64,000 nucleotides of DNA from positions 41,677,869-41,741,868 of the forward strand of contig OX411554.1 in NCBI GenBank assembly GCA_948146395.1, in the 5' to 3' direction. Both the position numbers and the translations under genes were made by a program. Every line of letters begins with the position of its first letter. Positions within the stretch are counted from its first letter, which is position 1. Below, piece by piece: positions 53,988 through 63,656 of this stretch. The notes under the pieces were generated by a model. The model was not told where the DNA came from and ran no database searches. It was given only the letters and a program-made list of their open reading frames with translations. The DNA is from Fragum whitleyi. Its lineage: Eukaryota > Mollusca > Bivalvia > Cardiida > Cardiidae.

Positions 53988-54416
53988 GATTTTCATAGTT
54001 TCAACTATTTAACAAATTGAGAAATGACCTCCACCCATAAAATGCATTTTTTTCATCCAATCAAAACAATTTCTGGTACACTGATTAAGGGTCACTCAAG
54101 GATCATTCCAGTGAAATTTGGTTGAGATCCAAAAATTAGATTCTGAGAAAAAGATTTTCAAATTTTCCACTATATAACATATAGAGAAATGACCTCTGCT
54201 AATAAAATGCATATTTTTCATTCAATCAAAATATTTTTTGGTACACTGATAAAGGGTCACCCAAGGATCATTCCTGTGAAGTTTGGTTAAAATCCATCCA
54301 GTAGTTTCTGAGGAGAAGATTTTTAAAGAAAAGTCTACGACCCCACGCACGCACGGTCGCACAACGGACACAATGCCATGACAATAGCCCCAGTGGCTTT
54401 CAGCCAGTGGAGCTAA
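53988..54416 (+). mobile_element. HL-A copy 5, 5'-truncated
   Basis: Two core units (GACCTCCACCCATAAAATGC and later), a CACGCACGCACGG tract, CCAGTGGCTTTCAGCCAG and TGGAGCTAA. AACTAG and the first hairpin are missing. Confidence 0.72.
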
Positions 54417-54422
54417 TAACGA

Positions 54423-54480
54423 CTGAAAAATCTTAATTTTTGAGAATGTAAAATAATTCTCAAAAATTAAGATTTTTCAG
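54423..54480. repeat. Perfect 25-bp inverted repeat
   Basis: CTGAAAAATCTTAATTTTTG (continuing GAGAAT) at 54423-54447 is exactly complementary to 54456-54480, with an 8-base loop. It starts seven bases after the HL-A CTAA end and lies in RERE intron 2, about 270 bp downstream of the exon 2 donor. Confidence 0.85.
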
Positions 54481-54753
54481 CCTGTTTATATATGGATACG
54501 ATGGTTCCACATCTGTGACTTAAATGGGTAGCGTTGCCTGTTGAATGCTTCACTCAAAGTTTCAAGCGCTAACGCCATTTTAACTGACGTCATCGAGTTT
54601 TTCTAAGGTTTCCCCATAATTTTCAAAAAAGTCTGTCTATGTACATCCAAGGTTGATTGTGATATTGGCCGAGTGGTGTTCCGAATGACAAGTTGGGCAT
54701 GGAAATTCCTAACCCCTGACAGCATGATACCGATGAAAGGTCACAATACTTAC

Positions 54754-54824
54754 AACACTGAAGTCCACTATACAGCACAAATAGTACGGCTGATTAGGCT
54801 TGTTGTTTTCAATATAAACTTGAT
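54754..54824 (-). CDS. RERE: RERE (atrophin-like) exon 2, BAH core
   Basis: A 71-bp minus-strand exon between a TTTAATTTCAG acceptor and a GTAAGT donor. Two bases complete an aspartate codon begun in the previous exon. Then 23 codons read QVYIENNKPNQPYYLCCIVDFSV. Vertebrate RERE reads D.VYIE..RPN.PYF.C.I.DF at this point, so sequence, length and position all agree. It follows the exon at 63657-63912 after an intron of about 8.8 kb and ends in phase 0, matching the exon at 47438-47540. Its tyrosine/proline-rich core is typical of BAH domains. MITE-B copy 5 lies only 28 bp upstream of the acceptor, so the branch point must be in or next to the transposon edge. Confidence 0.88.
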
Positions 54825-54852
54825 CTGAAATTAAATAAAAGCGAGCGGTACA

Positions 54853-55076
54853 TTAACCCTTTCCTGTTTTACAAAATTTTGGACCTGTCCAAATTCAAAG
54901 GTTTTGCAGACGAAAATTCAAAGTGGATTTAATTTGGAAAATAACCATTCAGTAGTGTAGAAAATAGTGTGGAAAAAGAAGAAATTGCTTGTCAGAAGCA
55001 ATTTCTTCTTTTTTCACAATGTTTTCTCAATCATAAAATCACAGTAAAAAGCAGAGATTAAACAGCAAAGGGTTAA
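54853..55076. mobile_element. MITE-B copy 5, beside the RERE exon 2 acceptor
   Basis: TTAACCCTTTCCTG ... CAGCAAAGGGTTAA with TTAA at both ends. The hairpin AAGAAGAAATTGCTT / AAGCAATTTCTTCTT is perfect. On the transcribed strand its near end reads GGGTTAATG, 28 bases before the exon. Confidence 0.8.
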
Positions 55077-55088
55077 GAGGGGATAAAG

Positions 55089-55197
55089 CAAGTCTCAAAT
55101 CCTTATTTCTGAATGAACCACTATTCTGTGGGTTCTTATTTGAATCGTCTTGGCAAATAGTTCCAGTGAATACCAACAACATAGCATGATTTGAGGT
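55089..55197. mobile_element. U-type palindromic MITE with a SINE at its end
   Basis: TCTCAAATCCTTATTTCTG at the left pairs loosely with CATGATTTGAGG at the right. The inner words CTATTCTGTGGG and CCAACAACATAG are the U family arms. Confidence 0.55.
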
Positions 55198-55385
55198 TTG
55201 TTTGTTGGAATGGGTTTTACGCTGCTTTCAACAATTTCGCAGTTAAATTGCGGCTGCCAGAGCACCGTAACCTGTACTACCTTTACCCCCTTTCCAAGCC
55301 TCCGACTGCTATCTCACATAGGTTTACGATTATCTACCCATTGGTGAGAGACAAACGTCAGAAAGGATATTTGCCGACAACGGGG
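55198..55385 (-). mobile_element. 5'-truncated SINE with perfect 17-bp TSD
   Basis: ATAGCATGATTTGAGGT occurs at 55181-55197 and 55386-55402. The SINE ends at ATCCCCGTTGTCGGC, just inside box B, so most of the tRNA head was never copied. About 35 bp of the central body is also missing. Confidence 0.85.
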
Positions 55386-55537
55386 ATAGCATGATTTGAG
55401 GTATAATTATTGAAATACTATGATCTAAAATCCAAAATACCTCCTCTATCTGTAGCTCTTATTAAGTCTTTTACAGACAGTTATCAAAGAAACATCCATT
55501 TTGGAAGAGATGTATTTAGTTTGTTTGCTGGGCTACT

Positions 55538-55791
55538 TTAAACCCTTGTCATGCTGAACCCAGAATATTCCTGCTTTGGCAGGAGCTATAGACAAACATC
55601 AGTCTGCACATATGTGCAGTCTGATGTTAGTTTACACCACCTGTTTCTCACTTTCAAACCATAATTGTCAATAGATTTAGTTTTTCAAATAAAAATTGAA
55701 CTACAGTTGGAACCGCGGGTTTCAGTGTTTTTTTCCCTTTGATTTTGATGCAAATTTTCAGCAAAAATTCATTCAGCATGATAAGGGTTAA
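55538..55791. mobile_element. MITE-C copy 4 (reverse orientation)
   Basis: TTAAACCCTTGTCATGCTGA at the left and ATTCAGCATGATAAGGGTTA at the right. The palindrome GCACATATGTGC is intact near 55607-55618. Confidence 0.78.
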
Positions 55792-56056
55792 AAGCTGTTT
55801 TTAACAATCTTGCAGTCATATTGCTAAAGCTTGAGAACCTAACATTGAATTTCTACTATTTCTTACACCAGTACTACCATTACATGCTTTCCAACCCTGC
55901 AGATTCTATCCCACCTTGGTCTACTATCGATTGTTTGTAGACAACCAGACAAATGTCAAAAAGGTTTGTGCTGCTGCTAGGTGGTCAAACCAATGACCCC
56001 ATGATTGACCTTTGGGAGTCAGACAGTGTACAAACTGCACTATGACACCAGTGATT
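55792..56056 (-). mobile_element. tRNA-derived SINE (family 1), old
   Basis: AAAGCTGTTTTTAACAATC, ACACCAGTACTACCATTAC and a head at about 55970-56056 with a weak box A (AGTGCAGTTTGTACACTG). It directly abuts MITE-C. Confidence 0.65.
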
Positions 56057-56121
56057 AAAATAGACATTTCAAATAAGTATCCAATTTTGCTCAAGTATTT
56101 TTTACCTATGTCATGCTGAAA

Positions 56122-57037
56122 AACAAGAGGACCATTATGGTCCTATATCATTCATCTTAGTAAGTCAACTCATTACTTGTCAACCATGTTATAAATACCA
56201 GAGATTGTTTGATGTACATTTAGGGTGGATTTAAAAGAAACAGACTTTAATTTCGTCCTACTGCAATTTGATTTTCGTTTTAATTGCAAACAAAGTTATT
56301 GATGTAAATGAGTTCGTTTAACAACTTTAGTAGACCTAAACCTTATGAATATCCCTGCCAAGTTTAAAATATACCCAAAAGTTTAAGCAAAGATTAACCT
56401 TCTCTGACATTTTTGGCAATATTTTGACATTTCCCTTACCATGGAAACCAGAGATTTTGATTTTTACAAATAATATCACTACCAAGTTTCAGCTTAATCA
56501 GCCCAGTGGCTTAGGAGGAGAGGAATTATTTCTAAAATTTTCAGCAATTTTTGGCTATTTTTCAGCTTTCTGTTACCATGCACACCAGAGTTTTTGATGA
56601 AACAACTTTGGAAGTACTTCACCCAAAGAACATCTCTGCCAAGTTTCATCTTGATTGGCCTAGTGGTTTAGAAGGAGAAGAATTTTTCTAAGATTTCAGC
56701 AATTTTCGGCGATTTTTTCAACCTTTCAGTTAACATGGAAAGCAGAGTTTTTGATGAAATTAAATTCTTGTAACAACTTTTGAAGAGCTTTACCTAAGGA
56801 ACATCTTTGCAAAGTTACAGCTTGACTGGCCTAGTGGCTAAGGAGGAGAAGACTTTTTTTTCTAAGGTTTTTTAGCGATTTTCAGCCTATCTGTTACCAT
56901 GGCAACCAGAGTTATTTATAGAATCATATTCTTTTAACAACTTTGAAGAGCGTCACCCAAGGAACAACCCTGCCAAGTTTCAGCTGGATTGGCCCAGTGG
57001 TTTAGGAGGAGATGTTGTAAGAAATTGTTGACGGACA
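56122..57037 (+). mobile_element. HL-W copy 2, 3'-truncated
   Basis: AACAAG, hairpin AGGACCA-TTA-TGGTCCT, then core units around CCAAGTTTCAGCTTAATC and GGCCTAGTGGTTTAGAAGG. It ends at AAATTGTTGACGGACAG with no 3' hairpin. Confidence 0.68.
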
Positions 57038-57042
57038 GATTG

Positions 57043-57362
57043 TCATTGCTTAGTTGTCTGTGGACAGGTGAAAAATGTCAAGAAAAAAATGTAATTTATT
57101 TTTATATAGTAAAAGTTATCTTTTCAAAAAATAAGACTTAAATAAATACCATAATTTTTAAGTCAACAGTTAATGAGACTATCAGATGCTTCTTATAGCA
57201 ATACCAATGTAACTTCAAAGTCAGAAAAATTATGATTATTTATTTGGAAAAAAAACTATGCTTATGATTAATAATGGACAAGTAGGTTTTTGATACGGAC
57301 AAGCCAGTTTGTGATTGTCACTTGTCCATGGCCAAGTTGACTTTCAAAAAGGTTCAGAAGCC
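57043..57362. mobile_element. MITE-G-related element
   Basis: TTGTCTGTGGACAGGTG on the left and ACTTGTCCATGGCCAAGTTG...AAAAGGTTCAGAAGCC on the right. Same family as 36816-37159, in the opposite orientation. Ends eroded. Confidence 0.5.
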
Positions 57363-57617
57363 ATGAGTCTAATATTGTGTGTGGATCATTACAAAAGCGA
57401 GACAAAAGGGTTTTAGTATCGTAATTTCTCTGTGAAGTTATTACTGCATGATCAATAATGTTGTTTATGCTGAACAACAAAGACTACATAATAGCACAAT
57501 ATTTTATGCACCTCAATGATCATAATAAACCTGCAAACTTTTATACTGAATGAAATATTAATTATTTGGAGCTTGATTGCTTGAATTGAATTTAATACTA
57601 TTTTAAACAATTTTTTA
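57363..57617. other. Unassigned, with a SINE fragment at its end
   Basis: TTTAATACTATTTTAAACAA at about 57590 is a decayed SINE body start. Nothing else recognised. Confidence 0.4.
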
Positions 57618-57897
57618 GTCAGTTGATTGATTGAATGGAGTTTTACGTTGCTTTCAACAATTTTTCAGTTATATCGTGGCGGTTGGAGCACATATCAATG
57701 GTTTCCTGGTATTTCTCTCACAAGTAAAACCATTACATTCTTTCCTGGCCTCCAGCTGCTATCTCACATAGGTCTAAGATTATCAACCCATTGGTGTGAG
57801 ACAAATAGTCAGAAAGAAAGTGTGTCGCTGTCGGGGATTGAACCCAGGACCTCTAGATTGACAGTCCAACGCGCTACCAACTGGGCTATGACAGCGG
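57618..57897 (-). mobile_element. tRNA-derived SINE (family 1), full length
   Basis: Tail TTGATTGATTGA, full body, and a head with box B GGGTTCAATCCCC and box A TAGCCCAGTTGGTAGCGCG. The acceptor-like ends GCCGCTGT/ACAGCGAC pair partly. The flank ATTTTTTA is only suggestive of a duplication. Confidence 0.76.
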
Positions 57898-57904
57898 CTT
57901 ATTT

Positions 57905-58085
57905 TTTAAAAGCTGGATTTGATTTTTGTTTGAATTGGGTTTAACATCACTTTAATAATTTTTCAGTCAAATAACTTCCTAAATCTAACATAAGATTCCT
58001 GGTATTTCTAGCAAAAGTACTACTTGTACATCCATTCCTAGCATTCAGCTGCTATCCCACAGAGATTTAGTTATCTAGCATTCAT
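57905..58085 (-). mobile_element. Truncated SINE (family 1)
   Basis: TTGTTTGAATTGGGTTTAAC, GATTCCTGGTATTTCTAGC and CAGCTGCTATCCCACAG belong to the body. The head is absent. Confidence 0.6.
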
Positions 58086-58104
58086 GTTTTATTGCATTAG
58101 TAAA

Positions 58105-58470
58105 CAGGGTTTTAAGGGACACAGGTTTTGCGAGTCTGAGACTCTTAAATAAGAAGCAAGGACTCTCAAACCTTTGTGATGCCAGTCCTAAGGATCCTTT
58201 GGGGATCAATTTCAGAGATGAATTGAAGACTGTTTTAAATCAGTCTTCAATTCTTCTCTGAAGTTGATACTAAAAAGTACATGCTTATACAATACCTTAT
58301 GTAGCTTACTCCAGAAAAAGTTATAACACTTACACGAAAACATGAGGAAATCTCAAAAGAAAACAGTCCATAATTAAAGCAGGGACTCCCAAAACTGAAG
58401 AGAGGACCCCTATGAGCCTAACTATTTAGTCCTTTGGAACCCATTTGCTTGATGTGACACTAATACCCTG
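58105..58470. mobile_element. MITE-F copy 2
   Basis: CAGGGTTTTAAGGGACACAG at the left and CTAATACCCTG at the right. The hairpin TTGAAGACTGTTTTAAATC...CAGTCTTCAA lies at 58214-58250. AGTAAAC flanks both sides. Confidence 0.7.
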
Positions 58471-58586
58471 AGTAAACCACTGCTAGATTACATATTTTCT
58501 TTATGCACTTGTCACATGTCAGATGGATGGAAAGACAGACGGATGAATGTATAAACAGATTATTTGATAGGAAAAAGGTGATACAG

Positions 58587-59033
58587 TTAACAACATTGTG
58601 AAATTGACAAGGTGAACTATTTTGGAATGATTTTGGAATGATGTTGAATGAGTGAGAGGAGGAATTTTTGAGTGAAATGTAAGGGAGGTAATCCAATATT
58701 GCTAATTTTGTTCAGGATGAACAAAACAAGCCATATTGATTACCTCCCTTTAATAAAATATGCATTCAAGTTATTTAGACTGCTTCCTATTTTTTCAAGA
58801 ACCTATTTACAATTTGAATTATGTCAGTGAAATCGCCATTTTTGTCTATCAATATTTATTTTGAATGACATTGTTGTTCCTATATTTTCAAGTGAAAATA
58901 GGGTTTGAATGGTTTTGAGCGCTTTCGAATGGTTTGAGTGAGTGTTTGGAATGAATGAATGGAACGCTGTGTGAACGATTTAGAATGGTTTTGATTGAGG
59001 TGAATGTCAATTTCACGATGTAACTAACTGTAG
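58587..59033. mobile_element. MITE-D copy 2
   Basis: GTTAACAACATTGTGAAATT at the left pairs with AATTTCACGATGTAACTAAC at the right. An inner foldback AGGGAGGTAATCCAATATTG / ATATTGATTACCTCCCT lies at 58681-58751. Homologous to 4334-4720. Confidence 0.72.
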
Positions 59034-59400
59034 ATATAGCTCCACAGACATTCCATCCATAGAGCTTGAAAATCTGCATTGCCCTTTAGCTAAACATACA
59101 ATTGACTTGTTTTGAATTACTAGTACATTTTGAATTCCTACTGATAATGCAACAGTAAATTGGTTATAATGTCAATGATGTTCCACTTCTAAAAGGTCAA
59201 AAGCTTCTGAACAATGCATAAGCACTGGCAAATTCAAGTATTTATTACTTAAATTACATCATACACTAGTTTGGAAAATTTAAAAGCTAGAGAGATCAAG
59301 TCTAACCAATTTCAAAATTTTGATTTTCTTTGACTGGGGTTATAACTGGGGTAACTTTTAACATTATTTCAGTCAGATGGCTCCAGCTGGAGTACCTATG
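59034..59400. other. Unassigned, with a SINE scrap at 59335-59400
   Basis: GGGGTAACTTTTAACATTATTT and CCAGCTGGAGTACCTA are SINE body words on the minus strand. The remainder is unassigned. Confidence 0.4.
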
Positions 59401-59420
59401 CATAAGCAGATATGTAAATA

Positions 59421-61404
59421 CAGTCAAACTTCGGTCTCTCGAACAGGGGTAATCTCGAAAATTCGTACAAGGATCTCAGTCCCCGCAGTTTTCACTCATA
59501 ATTCATAGTGTTCGACCTTGGAATACTCGTAAACCAGGATGAGGCTGCGTACGTAACAGGAATAAAAATAAGGTAGCCTTTTTTGCAAACAAAGGGAATG
59601 CAACAATAAGACTCTTGAGTCGTACTTGAGTTATTACATCAGGGGTTGAAAATTCCACTCGCCCACTCGCATTTGCGAGTAGAAATTGCCGGAGGGCGAG
59701 TAGAATTTTGGGTGAGCAAGTCCGACGGGGCGAGTACAAATCTAGGCTTTCAATCATGCAAGGAAAAGCTGATCTTTAAACAAATGACCATTGCAATGTA
59801 GCATCGTAGTCGCAGTTGATATTTCCCAATTTCCAGCGGCTTCTTAATTGCAGATTGTCTTTAAAAAAATAAATGTTCCGACGATGAGAGTCGTAAACTG
59901 GATGAGCCGAAACAAATTCAGTTACCCTTCTAAAGACTATCCGTTATATTTTTATATCCACTATTTATGCGACTATTTAATGTGACTATCGTGTAAACAC
60001 GAGAGAAAATTGTGTTGCTGTGAAAACCCAGATGACCTCGCCCAGTACAGGTGTTCGGCGGTCTTTTTGAAGTCGGGCCATTCTCCGAGAAATTTATACA
60101 GTGACGTCATATTGAAGATTGGTTTCAAAATAAATCTTATGATATCCTCACATCTTTACCACTCGGATATTTTGATAAGGATTATATTTTTTATTTGAAG
60201 TAAGTAATTTTCGTTAGTAAATTGTTTCGAAACAGCGATTTTTTTTGCACGCATAATTAATCTAATTTGGCTAATGTACACTTGCTGCGTTCAATCATAT
60301 CTGCACCCTTTCAAAAGCCTTCAAATTCTTTGAGAAAGATGTTAGGGATTGTTTTAGAGATTTCCTTTTAGTAAAAAATTATAAAACAACAAAAATCAAA
60401 ATAAAAACACACACACTAAAAAGGGGAGCGGGTCGCATTTCAACGATCACCAATTATAATTTCAAAAAGCCAAGCGGGATGACATTGGTTGTTTAAAAGC
60501 GCAGCTAACACTCGTACAACGAAAGAAAAATATATCTATAGCAAAGAAGTTATTCCAGGTCAAAACTTGCTTATTTGTGTTTTAATAATTTTTTTGTCCG
60601 CATTTAATCTCCCGATTGTTTCTAATATTCAATAAAATATGGTACTGGTTCAAAAAATTTGTTTTTATTATTCGTGAGATTCAATGATAAGAGTGCCGAG
60701 TATCCATCGGATTTTTCATAGGCTAAAGAAGAAATGGTTTTGTGGTCCAGGTTGCTAATATCCCAAATTCCTTATTATCTGTGTTGCTCATCAAGATATT
60801 CTTCTGCACATGTTGAGACCACATAGATTACCCATCTCTTTAATATTGAATACAAAATACCAAACCAATGTGTCATATGAACATACCTTTCCACACAAGT
60901 CATATGAACAAACCTTTCCACGCACACTGGGTGGAAATTTCTGATTTCATTCTAATATTGTCACAATGAGTTAAATTTATACCGGGATCATGAAAATTTC
61001 AACCAATTCAAATGACTTGTGTTCTTGTTATAAGACTAACCTAAATTTTATTAATTTTGAAGGGCGAGCTCATTTGGTTTAAGGGCGAGTTGAAATTTAT
61101 GGTTACTAGTCCTACAGGACTAGTAGGGTTTTCAAGATTTTTCAACCCCTGTACATCATTTTTTTCTTCATTCATTTTCAAACACAAATCCTGTGGATCA
61201 ATCGTTAGAGACCTAAAAACAAGTGAATTAAAAAGTGAAATTGAAGAACCAAATAAGTATACGTATATTCAGATACGATGTATTATCAGATGTGGCCCAT
61301 TCCCATCTTCTGTTACCTTTATAGTTTTTTGGACTGATTGAACAACTGATCTCTCGAACAAATTATCAAGTCCCCAAGGTGTTCGAGCTACTGAAGTTTA
61401 ACTG
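59421..61404. mobile_element. MITE-R (CAGTCAAACTTCGGTCTCT ends), split by element S
   Basis: CAGTCAAACTTCGGTCTCTC at the left and, complemented, CAGTTAAACTTCAGTAGCTC at the right, with TA flanks at 59419-59420 and 61405-61406. CTCGAACA words recur subterminally. Mariner-like by form. After removing element S about 470 bp remain. Confidence 0.7.
59640..61151. mobile_element. Element S, 1.5 kb, CAGGGGTTGAAAA ends
   Basis: CAGGGGTTGAAAATTCCACT and, complemented, CAGGGGTTGAAAAATCTTGA are the termini. GGGCGAGT words lie just inside both ends (59695-59735 and 61060-61090). TACAT flanks both sides, and with the terminal CA the match is TACATCA. No transposase motif recognised; the short frames inside are not called. 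hAT-like by its CAGGG end. Confidence 0.65.
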
Positions 61405-61485
61405 TACTGATGATCTCCACCTTAGTCCTATCCATTAACAAGTGAAAGATCATTTTCTACTTGTTCAGGATCAAAATGAACTCAA

Positions 61486-61818
61486 GAGTTTGTGCTAGCC
61501 TTTCAAATTTAAGAGTCATTGACCCCTTGACTGCAACTTTCAAGGGGTCAAAACTTGTCTTGAAGGGGTCTAAACAATTAAGTATGTGGATAATAAGTAA
61601 CTTTTCCTTAGTTATGCTGATTGACTTCTCTAATTGATTCCTTCATATCTTTATAAGAGATTCAATATATTGTAATACATTCATTGTGTAGCAGTATCAT
61701 ACTTAACAATTGAAGGGTCATTTTGACCACTTCGATAGGAAAATTAAGGGGTCAAAATAGGATATTTGCAGATTTTTGAGGGTCAAAATCCTGTTTTAAG
61801 GGTCAAACAAGAGCCCTG
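61486..61818. mobile_element. MITE-K copy 3
   Basis: GTTTGTGCTAGCCTTTCAAA at the left, GGTCAAAATAGGATATTTGC inside and CAAACAAGAGCCCTG at the right. Confidence 0.65.
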
Positions 61819-62699
61819 GTTCAACTTGTCTGTAAAAACAGAATACATTATAGATAGATTCTGAGAAAAAATTGTTTTATAAAAAAAGTATTTGTTTTTT
61901 TTTTCAATTAAAAAAACGCTTTCTATCCCTCGATACCAACATAAGGCCATTCGATCTCTTGAGCCATTTAGTACCGTTCCATGATTTTCATTTATCCACA
62001 GACAAGTAGCCGTGTCAGCAAGTAGAAAAACCCATGTCAGACGAATCAGAAATGAGAATTCCACACCCCTGACGTAAGTTACCATCTTTTTTCTAACCAA
62101 TACTACCACTCCTTCTTAAAAGAGCCTCAAGCGACTCATCCCAAATAAGAAAGGGTAATTCAGTCCTTTATTACAGAAATTAGAATCAGCTTGACAAGAG
62201 AATTCCAATGAGTACCTACAGTACAGGTTTTTTGTTAAAGTATCAATTGTTGAAATATTTTCTAAAATAAGGAAGACCATCTCTCATGTGACAAGTCCAG
62301 TGTTTTTTCTCCTTTTTTGACTGGTACCCTAGATAGGACCCGTTCCCAATGCCAAAAAGTGACATTTATCCCCAAATCATGAACAAAATTACCAATTTAC
62401 CAAGGTCAGAGATCTTTGCAAACTCTTAAAAAGAAAATTAAGAATCCAACCTGTTGTTTCTTAGTTTAATTTTAATTTAAATGCCTTAAAGGTAAAGAAA
62501 ACATATTCTGGAAGTTAATTGTACACAATACTGAAGTTTTTGTCTAAAACCACTGTAATAAGATTTTTTCCAATTTTTGTGAAAATAACACAATTCTAAC
62601 AATTATGCCTCATTTCGGACCCATTCCCAAAAGCCTGAGAAAAAAACGCTGAAGTCCCAAATGAGCTTTTGCTCGATATTTTCAATGAATTTCACCTAT
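61819..62699. other. Mostly unassigned; MITE-G right end at about 61985-62071
   Basis: ACAGACAAGTAGCCGTG ... TGAGAATTCCACACCCCTG is a MITE-G right end. U-family scraps lie near 62195-62240. From 62245 to 62699 nothing was recognised except AT-rich sequence. No exon. Confidence 0.4.
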
Positions 62700-62922
62700 C
62701 AGGGTTTGTGTTTGACCCTTAAACCAGGGTTATATAACATTTTATCAATTAATTGCTTGTTTTATAATTTTACGAGAAATTGTCAACTGACTCTTAAATC
62801 TGCAAATTCTACTTAATATTGGTTAATTCTGTTATTTTGACACCTTTGATCCAGATATGATCCCTAGAATCCCATGGTTAAGGAGTCAATGACTTCTATT
62901 TCAAACATTAGCACGAGCCCTG
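62700..62922. mobile_element. MITE-K copy 4 (reverse orientation)
   Basis: CAGGGTTTGTGTTTGACCCT at the left and CATTAGCACGAGCCCTG at the right, a shortened copy. Confidence 0.66.
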
Positions 62923-63246
62923 CCAGTCTCTTGACTTTGTGATCTGTAGATAGATAATTTCATAACCATAGTGTTCCTACTGCTGTTTCAATATGGAAAA
63001 AAACAGTTATTTACAAAATCAATGCACCCCCCTCTTTCAGGGCTCTCCCCAGGTATTTTTGAAGGCGTAGTGGCATATGTGCGCGGCTACATTGCCTGAT
63101 TGTAACTTGTTTTGTAGTTTTGTTAATAATAAAGGATGATTACAGAGTTTTTTACTGTGGATAAGGCTATTTATCTTTGTGAATCTGCGCAATGTGTGAT
63201 TAACCGATAGGGTAAATGTTTGCGCATTGTGTACATGTGAAATTGT
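62923..63246. other. Unassigned, with a possible transposon end
   Basis: CAGGGCTCTCCCCAGG at 63038 looks like a hAT-type terminus without a partner in the window. Otherwise unassigned. Confidence 0.35.
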
Positions 63247-63609
63247 CAGGGCTTGTGTCAGGGCTTAAAAACAGGATTTTGACCCTCAAAAATCAGACAA
63301 TATGCTATATTGAGCCTCAAAGGTTCTTCCGAAGGATTCATCTTGACCCCCTTCAGAGAAATTTCTAAGGGTCAAAACTTTCTTTTTATCCTTCAAATTT
63401 CAATAATTTTTTGTTTTTCCTATTGTGGAAGTTTTACAAACCAATTGTTTATTTCTGATCTTTTCAAAAAAGGCAACTCTTAAACAGCAAAATTCTACAC
63501 ATGGTTTGCTCTTTACATTGTTTGACCCCTTTAAATCAATTTTGACCTACAAAATTCATTGGTAAAGGAGTCAATGACTTCTAAATTTCAAACACTAGCA
63601 CCAAGCCTG
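63247..63609. mobile_element. MITE-K copy 5, 47 bp from the RERE exon 1 donor
   Basis: CAGGGCTTGTGTCAGGGC at the left, TTTGACCCTCAAAAATCAG, GGAGTCAATGACTTCTAAAT and CACTAGCACCAAGCCTG at the right. Reverse orientation relative to copies 1-3. Confidence 0.68.
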
Positions 63610-63656
63610 ATTGATGGATATGTCACACACAGGCTCAAATAAAAAAAATTAATTAC

